Under the pieces are notes generated by a model. It searched no databases. It saw nothing but the letters and a program-made list of their open reading frames with translations, and was not told where the DNA came from. The translations under genes were made by a program, and so were the position numbers. DNA of 64,000 nucleotides from Candidatus Methylopumilus rimovensis (lineage in GTDB: Bacteria > Pseudomonadota > Gammaproteobacteria > Burkholderiales > Methylophilaceae), in the NCBI RefSeq assembly GCF_006364615.1, contig NZ_CP040986.1:992001-1056000 (forward strand), in the 5' to 3' direction. Positions 30,335-42,339 of this stretch are shown here, piece by piece. Numbering within the stretch: position 1 is the first letter of the stretch; every line of letters begins with the position of its first letter.

Positions 30335-30598
30335 ATGGCAAATACCGCACAAGCTAGAAAGCGTGCCCGCCAAGCAACGAAGCAACGAGCCCACAATGCA
30401 AGTTTGCGTTCAACTTTGCGTACTGCAATCAAAAAGATTTTAAAAGCAATTCAATCGGGCGATAAAGCGGCTGCAAAAACATCTTTCCAAGAAAATGTTT
30501 CAGTCATCGACCGTATTGCTGACAAAAAGATTATTCACAAGAACAAAGCGTCACGTCATAAACAACGCTTAAACGCAGCAATCAAATCAATGGCTTAA
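30335..30598 (+). CDS. rpsT: 30S ribosomal protein S20
   Basis: This 87-residue basic protein binds 16S rRNA in the small subunit. The N-terminus [16 protein letters not shown] and the C-terminal [17 protein letters not shown] are typical of S20. It is a single-gene unit with a strong AAAGGA ribosome-binding site, divergent from murJ and convergent with purK, with a hairpin between the two stop codons. Confidence 0.98.
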   Translation: MANTAQARKRARQATKQRAHNASLRSTLRTAIKKILKAIQSGDKAAAKTSFQENVSVIDRIADKKIIHKNKASRHKQRLNAAIKSMA

Positions 30599-30599
30599 T

Positions 30600-30624
30600 A
30601 TCAAAGAGAGCTTCTCTCTTTGAT
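30600..30624. terminator. Hairpin between rpsT and purK stops
   Basis: ATCAAAGAGA and TCTCTTTGAT form a perfect ten-base stem with a five-base loop, filling the whole space between the two convergent stop codons. There is no clear T-run on either side, so it may end or protect transcripts from both directions rather than act as a textbook intrinsic terminator. Confidence 0.6.
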
Positions 30625-31776
30625 CTAAGCAATTCCTAAAAGTTTTCTTACTTCCATAGCCTTTTGAAAGGCTATATCTAGTTTCTCATCTAGCACTGTA
30701 AAGTGGCCCATTTTGCGACCTGACCTTGCTTCGTGTTTGCCATAAAGATGCATTTTTAAACCAGGCTCTCTAAAGACTTTATCCCATTCAGGTTCTTTTG
30801 TTTTGCTATTTGTCCAAACATCACCCAAAAGATTCACCATCACTGCAGATGAATGAAATCGTGAGCTTCCGAGCGGGAGACCTGCTAATACCCTTACCTG
30901 CTGTTCGAACTGATTCGTCACATTGGCATCAATGGTGTAATGTCCAGAATTATGGGGTCTAGGAGCAATTTCATTTACAAAAACTTTGCCTTCACTAATA
31001 AAAAACTCAACACCTAAAACACCAACATAATTAAGCGCTTCGGCTACGCGTTTTGCGAGTTGATCTACCAAATCATTAATCGCTTTTGCTGAACGAGCTG
31101 GCACAATAGACACATCGAGAATGCCATTCGTATGAATGTTTTCTGAAACATTAAATGTTTTGATATAGCCTTTTTGATCTCGCGCCAAAACCAAAGAAAC
31201 TTCCATATCTAAAGGAAGCATTTTTTCTAATACACATTCTTGTTTTGAGAATTGATGAAATGCGGCTATAGCTTCTTTTTGTGAAGCGACTCTTGCCTGA
31301 CCTTTGCCGTCATAACCAAAACGCGCGACTTTTAGAATCGCAGGGTAAATAGAAGAGGTTTCCGAAGGAATGTCTTTATCTTCTCGAATAATTTCAAAAG
31401 GACCTACAGGAAGACCTGACTCTTTTAAGAAAGTTTTTTCTAGAACACGGTATTGAGCAATTCTTACTGATTCTGCAGACGGACTTACATGTATTTTTTT
31501 GGATATAAAATCCATACTATCAGCAGATACATTTTCAAATTCCGTAGTCACGGCCTGGCATGTATTTCTCATCTCTTCCAATGCCGAGAAATCATCAAAA
31601 GCTTTGCATAAATGAATATCTGCGATGGCTCCTGCGGGACTATTTGGATCAGGATCTAAAACAGTCACTTTATAGCCCATCTCGTGAGCTGCAATGACAA
31701 AAAAGCGGCCCAGTTGGCCTCCCCCAAGAATACCAAGCATCGCTGAAGGTAAAATCGGTTGATCTAGTTGACTCAA
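30625..31776 (-). CDS. purK: N5-carboxyaminoimidazole ribonucleotide synthase
   Basis: This 383-residue ATP-grasp enzyme carboxylates AIR in purine synthesis. The N-terminal [12 protein letters not shown] motif, ATP-grasp segments ([14 protein letters not shown]) and [16 protein letters not shown] are diagnostic. The start is a TTG whose last two bases overlap the purE stop (TTGA); the twelve residues before LGILGGG fit the family, so this start is preferred over the internal ATG at 31740. Confidence 0.95.
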   Translation of the reverse strand: MSQLDQPILPSAMLGILGGGQLGRFFVIAAHEMGYKVTVLDPDPNSPAGAIADIHLCKAFDDFSALEEMRNTCQAVTTEFENVSADSMDFISKKIHVSPSAESVRIAQYRVLEKTFLKESGLPVGPFEIIREDKDIPSETSSIYPAILKVARFGYDGKGQARVASQKEAIAAFHQFSKQECVLEKMLPLDMEVSLVLARDQKGYIKTFNVSENIHTNGILDVSIVPARSAKAINDLVDQLAKRVAEALNYVGVLGVEFFISEGKVFVNEIAPRPHNSGHYTIDANVTNQFEQQVRVLAGLPLGSSRFHSSAVMVNLLGDVWTNSKTKEPEWDKVFREPGLKMHLYGKHEARSGRKMGHFTVLDEKLDIAFQKAMEVRKLLGIA

Positions 31777-32273
31777 GGCTTCTCCGATAGATTCATATCA
31801 ATTACTTTTTTTGCCTGCTTCTCTCTGAAAATTTCAAGCTTTTTAGCTAACACTTTATTTTCATGCGCCAAAATAGATACTGCGAAAAGTCCTGCGTTTG
31901 CAGCACCCGCTTCTCCAATAGCAAAAGTTGCTACAGGAATACCTCGTGGCATTTGAACAATAGATAATAAAGAGTCTTGACCTTGAAGATGCTTGGAAGG
32001 AATAGGTACGCCTAATACGGGTAATGTTGTTTTAGATGCAACCATACCTGGAAGATGTGCAGCGCCTCCAGCACCTGCAATAATAATTTGATAACCTTCC
32101 TTTGCAGCATGTTCAGCAAATTTGAACATGAGGTCTGGAGTTCTATGGGCTGAAATCACTTGAGCTTCATAGGGCACTTCAAAATCCGCAAGCATTTGTG
32201 CTGCAAACTTCATGACTGGCCAATCACTATCTGACCCCATGATGATGGCTACAAGTTTTTTATTTTCTGCCAT
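31773..32273 (-). CDS. purE: N5-carboxyaminoimidazole ribonucleotide mutase
   Basis: This 166-residue enzyme converts N5-CAIR to CAIR, working directly after Pur[23 protein letters not shown] and [14 protein letters not shown] are family motifs. It overlaps purK by four bases and lies 21 bases downstream of proB, so the obgE-proB-purE-purK genes may form a long transcript after the rpmA terminator. Confidence 0.97.
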   Translation of the reverse strand: MAENKKLVAIIMGSDSDWPVMKFAAQMLADFEVPYEAQVISAHRTPDLMFKFAEHAAKEGYQIIIAGAGGAAHLPGMVASKTTLPVLGVPIPSKHLQGQDSLLSIVQMPRGIPVATFAIGEAGAANAGLFAVSILAHENKVLAKKLEIFREKQAKKVIDMNLSEKP

Positions 32274-32294
32274 GTAAAACTCCCTTTAAAAGTC

Positions 32295-34437
<2,143 letters not shown>

Positions 34438-34443
34438 TTACCA

Positions 34444-34475
34444 AATAAAAAAGCCCTATCAACTGACAGGGCTTT
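34444..34475 (-). terminator. Intrinsic terminator after rpmA
   Basis: On the minus strand the stem AAAGCCCT/AGGGCTTT is followed by TTTTATTT, the form of a Rho-independent terminator. It sits between the rpmA stop and the obgE start, so it should end most rplU-rpmA transcripts and lower obgE expression relative to the ribosomal proteins. Confidence 0.8.
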
Positions 34476-34493
34476 GAAGAATCTTAGAGTCGC

Positions 34494-34751
34494 TTAGACT
34501 GGAACAATATTAACGGTTTTACGTTTTAATGCGCCTTTGATGGTAAAGGTTACCTTACCGTCAGCCTTTGCAAAAAGAGTATGATCTTTGCCCATACCAA
34601 CATTCACACCCGGGTGCATTTTAGTGCCGCGTTGACGAACAATAATGCTACCAGCTGAAACTACTTGCTCACCGAAAGCCTTTACCCCTAAACGTTTGGC
34701 TTGGGAGTCACGACCGTTTCTTGAACTTCCGCCTGCTTTTTTATGTGCCAT
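34494..34751 (-). CDS. rpmA: 50S ribosomal protein L27
   Basis: This 85-residue protein lies near the peptidyl-transferase centre. The N-terminus [16 protein letters not shown] is typical of the non-processed L27 form, and [13 protein letters not shown]-like sequence follows. It is 14 bases downstream of rplU. Confidence 0.98.
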   Translation of the reverse strand: MAHKKAGGSSRNGRDSQAKRLGVKAFGEQVVSAGSIIVRQRGTKMHPGVNVGMGKDHTLFAKADGKVTFTIKGALKRKTVNIVPV

Positions 34752-34765
34752 GATTAATCCTTAAA

Positions 34766-35080
34766 TTATTTAGCTGATATTTTATCGATTTGAATCTCAG
34801 TAAAGCTTTGTCTGTGGCCCTGAGATTTGCGGTAGTGTTTTCTACGACGCATTTTAAAAATTCGCACTTTATCATGGCGTCCGTGGCTTACTACGGTTGC
34901 TGTAACGCTTGCGCCTCTTACAATAGGAGAGCCTATCGTCACATTATCACCATCAACGACTGTCAAAATTTGATCTAGAACGACATTCGCGCCCACATCG
35001 CCTGCTATTTTTTCAATCTTAAGCTTATCGCCTTGATTTACGCGATATTGCTTACCACCTGTTTTGATTACTGCGTACAT
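34766..35080 (-). CDS. rplU: 50S ribosomal protein L21
   Basis: This 104-residue protein binds 23S rRNA. The N-terminal [14 protein letters not shown] and the C-terminal [16 protein letters not shown] are diagnostic. It is the first gene of the rplU-rpmA unit, has a strong promoter upstream, and is divergent from ispB, the common proteobacterial order. Confidence 0.98.
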   Translation of the reverse strand: MYAVIKTGGKQYRVNQGDKLKIEKIAGDVGANVVLDQILTVVDGDNVTIGSPIVRGASVTATVVSHGRHDKVRIFKMRRRKHYRKSQGHRQSFTEIQIDKISAK

Positions 35081-35120
35081 GATAAAACCTCAAACTTTAA
35101 CAACTCTAAAAGAATCGCGA

Positions 35121-35149
35121 ATTATACTTAAATTAGGCTTGTTAAGCAA
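35121..35149 (-). promoter_or_regulatory. Sigma-70 promoter of rplU-rpmA
   Basis: On the minus strand TTGCTT (35149-35144), a 17-base spacer and a perfect TATAAT (35126-35121) give a near-consensus promoter. Transcription should start near 35114, leaving a leader of about 34 bases. Confidence 0.8.
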
Positions 35150-35245
35150 ACTCTTCAAGGCTAAAGATGAAGGTTTTTTGCCTACAAAAGCAGTGGAGAG
35201 GGCTATGTTAAAATAAGCCTTTAAAACCCTTGAAGCCTTGTTTTT

Positions 35246-36214
35246 GTGACCCTTAGCACCATCTTATCCCCAATTAAAAGCGATTTACTGGCCGTAAACG
35301 AGGTTATTCGCGCCTCACTTCATTCCGAAGTGCCTCTCGTAAACCAAGTCGCAGGCCATATTATTCAGGGTGGCGGCAAGCGTTTAAGACCCAGCACCCT
35401 TCTCTTGGTTGGCGGACTCTTTGGACCTGTTCGAAAAGAGCACCATGAATTGGCTGCTGTCATTGAGTTTATTCATACCGCAACCCTTCTTCACGATGAT
35501 GTGGTAGACCAATCCACAAAACGAAGAAACCACAAAACAGCGAATACTATTTTTGGAAATGCTGCGAGCGTTTTAGTGGGTGATTTTATCTACTCTAGAG
35601 CATTTCAGATGATGGTGAAAATTAATCACATGAAGGTTATGGAGGTTTTGGCAAATACAACAAACACAATTGCAGAAGGTGAGGTCTTGCAACTCCTAAA
35701 TATTCATAACGCTTCTATTGAGGATGAAGATTATTTAAAAGTTGTTTACTACAAAACAGCTAAATTATTTGAATCTGCGGCCGAACTCGGTGCCATTATA
35801 GGTGGCGCTGATGATAATGATATTAAAGTTCTTGCTCAGTTTGGGAAGTATATGGGTATTGCTTTTCAGTTGATTGATGATGTTCTTGATCTATCAGGCA
35901 ATCCTGAAGAAATAGGGAAAAATCTAGGCGATGATTTAGCCGAAGGAAAACCTACACTACCTCTTTTATATGCCATGAAGAAAGGTAGTGATGAGCAAAA
36001 AAACATTATCAGGGCGGCCATTGAAAATGGCGGCTTAACAGAGCTAGAAAGTGTTTTAAATGCTGTCAAAGAAACCAAAGCATTAGAATATGTAAGAGAG
36101 CTTGCAAAAGAAGAGATAGAAAAAGGCGAAAAACTAATTCAACACATTACATCTTCAGTTTATAAAGATGCGCTCTTGGCGCTCACTCAATTTGTGACAA
36201 CAAGGGATTATTAA
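35246..36214 (+). CDS. ispB: Octaprenyl diphosphate synthase
   Basis: This 322-residue trans-prenyltransferase makes the all-trans side chain of ubiquinone. The two Asp-rich motifs are LLHDDVVDQSTKRR and QLIDDVLDLSGN, with GGGKRLRPS near the start. The start is a GTG at 35246. It is divergent from rplU and its stop shares a TTAA with the convergent hypothetical gene. Confidence 0.95.
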   Translation: MTLSTILSPIKSDLLAVNEVIRASLHSEVPLVNQVAGHIIQGGGKRLRPSTLLLVGGLFGPVRKEHHELAAVIEFIHTATLLHDDVVDQSTKRRNHKTANTIFGNAASVLVGDFIYSRAFQMMVKINHMKVMEVLANTTNTIAEGEVLQLLNIHNASIEDEDYLKVVYYKTAKLFESAAELGAIIGGADDNDIKVLAQFGKYMGIAFQLIDDVLDLSGNPEEIGKNLGDDLAEGKPTLPLLYAMKKGSDEQKNIIRAAIENGGLTELESVLNAVKETKALEYVRELAKEEIEKGEKLIQHITSSVYKDALLALTQFVTTRDY

Positions 36215-36561
36215 TTTAGCACGATAGGATCGCCATTGTCGGCACGGTAATAAGTTAAATGTGCGCATTTATTTGTGCCTGAAGTGATGGATCCATCAAA
36301 AATTGATTTACCGTTAAGATCCACTTGCGCATAGCCATTGTTAAACAAAGTCACTTCAGCTTCCTTTTTGCCTTGTCGCAACAAGAAACTAATAGAGTGG
36401 TCATATTCGGATTCAGAGTAAACTTGCCAATTGTTTCCTCCCGCGAGCTGCGAAAGCCAATTAGGCAAATCAACTTCTACTCGACAAATCACTAAATCGC
36501 TCCAAGCGGACTGATCTTCAGCGGAAGTTAAGTTGTTTAGTGTATTTTGTAATTCACTCAT
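36211..36561 (-). CDS. Hypothetical protein, 116 residues
   Basis: I do not recognise this protein. It has no signal peptide or membrane segment; it is acidic, rich in Trp, Asn and Ser, and the second half looks like alternating beta strands (SISFLLRQGKKEAEVTLFNNGYAQ), so a small beta-rich cytoplasmic domain is likely. The frame has an ATG and a normal composition, and it fills the space between ispB and coaE as the only gene on its strand. Its stop overlaps the ispB stop in TTAA. Confidence 0.7.
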   Translation of the reverse strand: MSELQNTLNNLTSAEDQSAWSDLVICRVEVDLPNWLSQLAGGNNWQVYSESEYDHSISFLLRQGKKEAEVTLFNNGYAQVDLNGKSIFDGSITSGTNKCAHLTYYRADNGDPIVLN

Positions 36562-36659
36562 AGGTCATAGTTTAAATCATTCATGATCAATTAATGGTGA
36601 TTAATTCTATAATTTCAAGTAAATTTATTCATAATATTTAAAAAATTTTAAGGTAAATA

Positions 36660-37262
36660 ATGTTTATTATTGGGATGACTGGCGGCATCGGATCAGGTAA
36701 AAGTGAAGCGCTAAAAATATTCGAATCTTTAAATATTAAAGTCATTGATCTCGATAAAATTTCAAAAGAAATTACAGAAACAAACCATCAGGCTATAGAG
36801 GAAATCAAATCAGTCTTTGGGGATATATTCGATAAAGATAATCGATTGGATCGAAAAAAATTAAGGGAAATTATTTTTTCAGATAAAAGTCAAAAAATAA
36901 AACTTGAAAAGATCCTTCATCCAAGAATTCTTAAGGAAGTAAAAGAAAAATTAAATGCATTATCTGATGAGCCTTATGTAGTGATCGATATCCCTCTATT
37001 ATTTGAAACAAACCAGTATACAAGTCTCATATCAAGATCACTTGTGATTGACTGCGAAGTAAGTAATCAGATTGAACGTGTTAAAAAAAGAGATGGTATC
37101 GAGACATCAATTATTCAATCCATTATCGAACAACAAATTGATCGTTGTTCCCGCATCGAAAAAGGTGATGATGTTATTCTTAATGATGGCTCAATAGAAA
37201 TGCTCACAGAATCGATTAAGGCATTACATCAAAAATATTTAAATTTAGTTGCTGTTAAATAA
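36660..37262 (+). CDS. coaE: Dephospho-CoA kinase
   Basis: This 200-residue kinase adds the 3'-phosphate in the last step of CoA synthesis. The P-loop GMTGGIGSGKSEAL, the VIDLDKISKE segment and IDIPLLFETN are family motifs. An AAGG ribosome-binding site precedes the ATG and a TATAAT is found within the 98-base spacer upstream. It leads a coaE-zapD-yacG group; the type IV pilus gene pilD that often precedes coaE is absent here. Confidence 0.96.
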   Translation: MFIIGMTGGIGSGKSEALKIFESLNIKVIDLDKISKEITETNHQAIEEIKSVFGDIFDKDNRLDRKKLREIIFSDKSQKIKLEKILHPRILKEVKEKLNALSDEPYVVIDIPLLFETNQYTSLISRSLVIDCEVSNQIERVKKRDGIETSIIQSIIEQQIDRCSRIEKGDDVILNDGSIEMLTESIKALHQKYLNLVAVK

Positions 37263-37283
37263 AATCAATCCGATAATGCCCAT

Positions 37284-38051
37284 ATGATCATATTTGAATT
37301 TCCCCTTAATGAACGCATTCGAAGACTCCTTCGTATTGAAGAAATCTATCAAAAATTTGAACACCAATTAAAAAATACACACGACTATTTTGAGTTTGGT
37401 TGCTTCAATACACTCTTTGAGATAGTGCAACTTGTATCCAGATCCGATTTAAAAATTGATTTTCTTCAAGAGCTTGAAAGACAAGAAAAGAAACAATTAG
37501 CTCTACTAGATCATCAAGCATTAAAAGAGGATCAGCTTAATCCAAAAGAAATCATTCCAATGATACAAGTCGCTCGAAAAAAATTAGAGAATATAGATGT
37601 AAAGCCTGGTTTTAATTTCAATAACAATTTATTTTTAGAAGAAGTAAAAAAAAGAATCAGTTCGCCAGGTGGTTTATTAGATGTTGATTTTCCTAATTTC
37701 CGTAACTGGGCTTCTCACAAAACAAGAAAGTCCAAACTAGAAGATTTTAAATCTTGGGCACAACCTCTTATGGTTTTCAAAGATGCAGCCTCTGTCATTC
37801 TATTGATACTGAGGAATCAATGTCACGTAGAATCGATTAAAGCAAAAGAAGGTAAGCATCAGCAAACCATAGATCCACTAAAAACATTTGACCTCATAAG
37901 ACTTGAACTTGAAAAAACTTTAAATATTTATCCCGAGATTAGTGCAAACAAATATACAGTCAATGTTTTCTTTAATCAGCTGAATGAAGAGTTAAAAAAA
38001 GAGCCTGTTAAGTTGAATCTTGAATTTAAATACAGCATCTGTTGGCTATGA
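37284..38051 (+). CDS. zapD: Cell division protein ZapD
   Basis: This 255-residue cytoplasmic protein crosslinks FtsZ filaments at the division ring. The N-terminus (FEFPLNERIRRLLRIEE) and the conserved FNNWASH-like motif, here FPNFRNWASHKT, together with the all-helical then beta-rich layout and length, match the ZapD (DUF1342) family. It lies in the classic coaE-zapD-yacG order and overlaps yacG by ATGA. Confidence 0.94.
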   Translation: MIIFEFPLNERIRRLLRIEEIYQKFEHQLKNTHDYFEFGCFNTLFEIVQLVSRSDLKIDFLQELERQEKKQLALLDHQALKEDQLNPKEIIPMIQVARKKLENIDVKPGFNFNNNLFLEEVKKRISSPGGLLDVDFPNFRNWASHKTRKSKLEDFKSWAQPLMVFKDAASVILLILRNQCHVESIKAKEGKHQQTIDPLKTFDLIRLELEKTLNIYPEISANKYTVNVFFNQLNEELKKEPVKLNLEFKYSICWL

Positions 38052-38236
38052 AAACAAAGATTACTTTTGTAAACTGTCCACAATGCAACGAAAGTATTGA
38101 GTATAGCTTATCTAATACTTTTAGACCTTTCTGCTCCGAACGATGTCGCATGATTGATTTGGGTCAATGGGCTAATGAAGGATATAAAATTCCAGTTGAA
38201 ATCAACCCCGAAAATTTAAACGAAGATATTACTTGA
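38048..38236 (+). CDS. yacG: Zinc-binding DNA gyrase inhibitor YacG
   Basis: This 62-residue protein has one zinc site with C10-x2-C13 and C29-x3-C33 (NCPQC, FCSERC), followed by MIDLGQWANEGYKIP, the family signature. E. coli YacG inhibits gyrase. The ATG at 38048 overlaps the zapD stop; a TTG two codons earlier is less likely. Confidence 0.95.
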   Translation: MKTKITFVNCPQCNESIEYSLSNTFRPFCSERCRMIDLGQWANEGYKIPVEINPENLNEDIT

Positions 38237-38258
38237 AATTTTTTTTAAGGCTCTCACT

Positions 38259-38687
38259 ATGAAATTCTTAAAATTTACACTATTTATAATTGCACTTTTA
38301 ATTTCGACAGATATATTGGCAGCGCGAGATATTAGAATTGAAAATGCCTGGATTGGCTCTACTGATGAAGGTGATGACATGAGTGTCGCTTACATGTCAC
38401 TCTTAAGTCATGAGGATTTAATCCTAACCTCGGTGACATCTTCGAGAATTAAAACGATTGAGATGCATAATACTATTATAGAAAAAGGTATTATGAAAAT
38501 GCGCATGACAAATGAAATTAAAATTGAACATGGCAAGACTTTTGAATTTAAATCTGGTGGTAGCCATTTAATGCTTATGGATTTTAAAGGCCCTCTTAAA
38601 GCTGGTCAAAAAGTGAAATTGATATTACATTTTAAAGACAAAACAAATCATTCTTTTGATAAATCAATCGATGCTTTGATTAAATAG
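38259..38687 (+). CDS. Periplasmic copper chaperone PCu(A)C
   Basis: This 142-residue exported protein delivers Cu(I) to the CuA centre of cytochrome oxidase in studied relatives. After a signal peptide ending ILAA, the copper motif H-x10-M-x21-H-x-M is exactly present as H70, M81, H103 and M105. It is 22 bases after yacG but has an independent function, and converges on the Nudix fusion gene with two bases between stops. It probably works with the CtaG and Sco-like proteins encoded at 61-64 kb. Confidence 0.93.
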   Translation: MKFLKFTLFIIALLISTDILAARDIRIENAWIGSTDEGDDMSVAYMSLLSHEDLILTSVTSSRIKTIEMHNTIIEKGIMKMRMTNEIKIEHGKTFEFKSGGSHLMLMDFKGPLKAGQKVKLILHFKDKTNHSFDKSIDALIK

Positions 38688-38689
38688 CC

Positions 38690-39622
38690 TTATTCCCAAA
38701 TACTTCTTTGCATCGCGACGCCATGTCCACCGCATTGCCAGGATTTGGTTAGACTCACTTGATTAAGTCCACCTAAGGCAAATATCGGCATATCTAACTT
38801 ATTCGCGTATTCACTAAAAATTTCCCAGCCTATCGGATCAGCGAGTGGATGTGATTCAGTTTTTTGAACGGGAGAAAGAACAGCAAATGACATTTCTAAA
38901 TCTTGTGCAATCATAAGCTCTTCTAGGTTATGACAAGAAGCGCCACATATTGAAAACTCTGGTCTATCTTTTAATTGAATCAAACTATGTGATGGATAAT
39001 GAACTCCGTCAGCTCCAATATCTAGTGCGAGCTTTTCATTCTCATTAATTAAAACTTTTGCTTGATGAGGTTTCGCTAAATCTAAAATCTTTTGAGCTAT
39101 TTTTTTTACATCCTGATAAGGTAATTTTTTTTCTCTCACCTGTATCATTTTTAAACCTTCTTCTAATTTGATTTTTAATCGTTCAAAAAATAATTTCTCG
39201 CCCAACTCTTCAATATTGGTAATTGCATAAACTGGAGGAAGTAAAATAGATTTCAGAACAAATAAGTTAGTTGGGAGTATTGGCGCAACCGATACATGAG
39301 ATGGATTTTGCCATTCTAATAATTGATTCTCACATGATTTAATTTCACCAGTCCAATTCGTGACTTTAAAAAAATAAATGTAAACCTTTTTGTCTGGATA
39401 GCTATAACTACGTTCAAACCATAATGTCGCATCATTTGCAGAAATATTAATTTCTTCTTGAAGCTCTCTTTGAAGCGCTTCAAAAGGTGATTCATTTTCT
39501 TCAATCTTGCCGCCTGGAAATTCCCACCAACCGCTCCACCCTCGCCCAGGAGGCCTCTGAGCCATAAGAAGAAATCCATCTTGCCTTTGAATAACGGCTG
39601 CTGCTGCGAGAACAATATTCAC
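38690..39622 (-). CDS. Nudix (MutT-type) hydrolase fused to ThiE/TenI-like domain
   Basis: This 310-residue protein joins a MutT-type Nudix domain (residues 1-130) and a thiamine-phosphate-synthase-like barrel (about 135-310). The Nudix box runs from G38 to I60 with E44, R52, E53, E56 and E57 in place, though the usual Gly near its end is Asn. The first domain should hydrolyse oxidised nucleotides such as 8-oxo-dGTP. In the second domain the metal-binding NDD-type motif of ThiE reads INENE and the later acidic residue is absent, so ThiE activity is doubtful. The start is GTG. It follows argJ by three bases, a common betaproteobacterial order. Confidence 0.88.
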   Translation of the reverse strand: MNIVLAAAAVIQRQDGFLLMAQRPPGRGWSGWWEFPGGKIEENESPFEALQRELQEEINISANDATLWFERSYSYPDKKVYIYFFKVTNWTGEIKSCENQLLEWQNPSHVSVAPILPTNLFVLKSILLPPVYAITNIEELGEKLFFERLKIKLEEGLKMIQVREKKLPYQDVKKIAQKILDLAKPHQAKVLINENEKLALDIGADGVHYPSHSLIQLKDRPEFSICGASCHNLEELMIAQDLEMSFAVLSPVQKTESHPLADPIGWEIFSEYANKLDMPIFALGGLNQVSLTKSWQCGGHGVAMQRSIWE

Positions 39623-39625
39623 AAT

Positions 39626-40852
39626 TTAAGTACGATAGTCAGCATTGATTTTTACATAGTCATATGAAAAATCACATGTCCATATTGTGGCGTTTGCGTT
39701 ACCTCGATTAAGAAGTATTCGCATGCTAATTTCTGGATGCTTCATGACTTCCTGACCTTGTGTCTCGGTGTAAGAAATTGCACGACCACCTTTTTCTACT
39801 ACCAAGACATTTCCTAGGAATAATTGTATTTTTGTAATATCAAGCGATTCGATACCCGCATAACCGATAGCAGCTAATATTCTCCCAAGATTTGGATCGG
39901 ATGCAAAGAAAGCTGTCTTGATGAGAGGTGAGTGCGCTATCGCAAATCCCACTTTTCTGCATTCAGCATTATCAAGGCCTGATTCCACTTGAATAGTAAT
40001 AAATTTCGTAGCGCCTTCACCATCTCTTACGATAGCCTGCGCTAATTCAATAGCAACTTCACGGATGGCATCTCTAAGAATTTCGTAGCTTTTATCTTCT
40101 TGATTAATTTCATCATGTTCCGCTTTTCCTGTAGCAATCAGAATAAATGAATCATTAGTGGATGTATCTCCATCAACAGTAATGCAATTAAATGATTCCC
40201 CTGTCACTTCTTTGAGAAGTTTGTCGAGCAAGATTTGATTGATAGAAGCGTCAGTTGCAATAAACGAAAGCATAGTAGCCATATTTGGATGAATCATGCC
40301 AGAGCCTTTACTTACTCCCGAAATAACAACTTCTTTATCTTTAATCTTTATTTTTCTCGACGCAGCTTTTGGTGCAATATCTGTAGTCATAATGGCTTCA
40401 GCTGCATCTATCCAATGAGATGAGTCCAAATTTTTTAATGCGTCAGGTAATCCGTTTCTGATTTTATCAATGGGTAGACTTTCCAAAATGACGCCTGTAG
40501 AAAATGGTAAAACTTGGTGTGGCTCAATCGATAGAAGTTTGCTGACAGCTTCACATGTTTCTTTAGCTTTTAAAATGCCATCTTCACCTGTGCCCGCATT
40601 AGCACAACCTGTATTCACAACGAGTGCACGAATGCCTGATGTATTTTTTAAATGTTCTTTACAAAGAAAAACGGGTGCTGCACAAAATGCATTTTGTGTA
40701 AATACGCCCGAAACTTTTGAGCCTTCGGCAATAGTCACTAACAACAAGTCTTTACGATTAGGTTTTTTAATATGCGCTTTAGCAATACCTAGTGATATGC
40801 CTTTAATAGGAAAAATAGAATCGATAGTAAGTGGTTTAAGATTAACTGGCAT
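39626..40852 (-). CDS. argJ: Glutamate N-acetyltransferase / amino-acid N-acetyltransferase
   Basis: This 408-residue enzyme recycles the acetyl group between N-acetylornithine and glutamate in arginine synthesis. The self-cleavage site, where Thr becomes the nucleophile of the beta chain, is in [13 protein letters not shown] at about residue 190. [17 protein letters not shown] is another family motif. It lies three bases after cysS and three bases before the Nudix fusion gene, so the three are likely cotranscribed. Confidence 0.96.
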   Translation of the reverse strand: MPVNLKPLTIDSIFPIKGISLGIAKAHIKKPNRKDLLLVTIAEGSKVSGVFTQNAFCAAPVFLCKEHLKNTSGIRALVVNTGCANAGTGEDGILKAKETCEAVSKLLSIEPHQVLPFSTGVILESLPIDKIRNGLPDALKNLDSSHWIDAAEAIMTTDIAPKAASRKIKIKDKEVVISGVSKGSGMIHPNMATMLSFIATDASINQILLDKLLKEVTGESFNCITVDGDTSTNDSFILIATGKAEHDEINQEDKSYEILRDAIREVAIELAQAIVRDGEGATKFITIQVESGLDNAECRKVGFAIAHSPLIKTAFFASDPNLGRILAAIGYAGIESLDITKIQLFLGNVLVVEKGGRAISYTETQGQEVMKHPEISMRILLNRGNANATIWTCDFSYDYVKINADYRT

Positions 40853-40855
40853 AAC

Positions 40856-42214
40856 TTATTCTTTTCTCCAAATAGTCCCTTGGGGTGTATCTTCTAACAC
40901 AACACCATTTGCAAGCAATAAAGATCTAATACGATCCGCTTCTTTAAAATTTTTGCCGGCTTTCGCTTCATGTCTTTGAGAAATTAATGCATCAATATCA
41001 AGAGAAGTTTTTGTGTCTCCTTTTAGAAAAGCCTCTGGATCTCTTTCTAAAAGGCCAATTGTTTTTGCTAGACTTTTAAGTAAGTTAGCTAGTGGCGCAG
41101 ACTTATTTTTATTAATCTCATTAGCCAATTCAAATAGAACAGAAATAGCTTCTGGGGTATTGAAATCATCATCCATAGCTTCTTTGAATTTACCTGCTAA
41201 TGGGTGATTCCAATCTACATCATCATGTTCAATATTAAACCCTCTTAAACTTACATATAATCTTTGTAATGCTAATTTTGCATCATCAAGATGAGCATCT
41301 GAATAATTTAAAGGGCTTCGATAATGAGCTCTTAAAATAAAAAATCTTACTACCTCTGGATCAAATTTTTCAAGCACTGTCCGAATCGTGAAAAAATTTC
41401 CAAGGGACTTAGACATTTTTTCATCATCAACCCGAACAAAGCCGTTATGCATCCAATAATTAGCCATCTTACAATCGTGAGCGGCTTCAGATTGAGCAAT
41501 TTCATTTTCATGATGAGGGAACTGAAGGTCTTGTCCGCCTCCGTGAATATCAAAATGATGTCCAAGATAATGAGAGCTCATAGCCGAACATTCGATATGC
41601 CAGCCTGGTCTTCCTTTACCCCAAGGCGAATCCCAGCTAGGCTCATTAGGTTTTGCAGACTTCCATAAAACGAAGTCCAATTCATCATGCTTATTTTGGT
41701 CAATATCAACCCTCTCGCCTGCACGTAAATCTTCAATTGATTTACCTGATAACTTCCCATATTCATTAAAAGATCTTACTGAATAAAAAATATCTCCATT
41801 TTTAGCAAGATAAGCATGTTGCTTTTCAATTAATGTTTGAATCATAAAAACCATGTCTTGAATATGTTCGGTTGCTTTTGGCTCTTTAGAAGGATTTATA
41901 ACACCAAGGGCTCTTGCATCGGCGTTCATCTCATCTATATATCTTTGAGTAAGGTTTTGTATAGACTCGTTATTTTGAATGGCGCGATTGATAATCTTGT
42001 CATCTATATCAGTAATGTTTCTGATGTAATTGACGCTATATCCTGAAATATCAAACCAACGCCTTACCACGTCAAAAATAACCATCACTCGTGCGTGTCC
42101 AATATGGCATAAGTCGTAAACAGTCATACCACAAACGTACATGTTTACTTGCCCTTTTTGGATAGGCTTAAAAGTCTCTTTATTTTTTGAAAGGGTGTTA
42201 TAGATTTTAATCAT
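40856..42214 (-). CDS. cysS: Cysteinyl-tRNA synthetase
   Basis: This 452-residue class I synthetase charges tRNA-Cys. HIGH is visible as [10 protein letters not shown] with the zinc Cys in [19 protein letters not shown] and [15 protein letters not shown], and KMSKS as KMSKSLGNF. It is the first of a cysS-argJ-Nudix group and divergent from the TPR gene. A TTGTTT, 17 bases, TTATTT pair directly before the ATG is a weak promoter candidate. Confidence 0.97.
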   Translation of the reverse strand: MIKIYNTLSKNKETFKPIQKGQVNMYVCGMTVYDLCHIGHARVMVIFDVVRRWFDISGYSVNYIRNITDIDDKIINRAIQNNESIQNLTQRYIDEMNADARALGVINPSKEPKATEHIQDMVFMIQTLIEKQHAYLAKNGDIFYSVRSFNEYGKLSGKSIEDLRAGERVDIDQNKHDELDFVLWKSAKPNEPSWDSPWGKGRPGWHIECSAMSSHYLGHHFDIHGGGQDLQFPHHENEIAQSEAAHDCKMANYWMHNGFVRVDDEKMSKSLGNFFTIRTVLEKFDPEVVRFFILRAHYRSPLNYSDAHLDDAKLALQRLYVSLRGFNIEHDDVDWNHPLAGKFKEAMDDDFNTPEAISVLFELANEINKNKSAPLANLLKSLAKTIGLLERDPEAFLKGDTKTSLDIDALISQRHEAKAGKNFKEADRIRSLLLANGVVLEDTPQGTIWRKE

Positions 42215-42339
42215 TACAAATAAGCCTGTAAGGCTAAGAAAAACAAGGAGATAGTGAAGGGCTTATTCATAAATAACATATAGATGATAAGGGTGCTATT
42301 TGGTAGAATTATGCTAAATTTATTAGGGTAAATCATACC

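Noticed and set aside
40470-40979. 169-codon plus-strand open frame across the argJ/cysS junction
   Set aside because: It is antisense to two well-identified genes whose reading frames explain the sequence fully.
42215-42339. Small AGCCT/AGGCT hairpin near the cysS start as an attenuator
   Set aside because: The stem is only five bases with no T-run or alternative pairing visible; it is within chance expectation.
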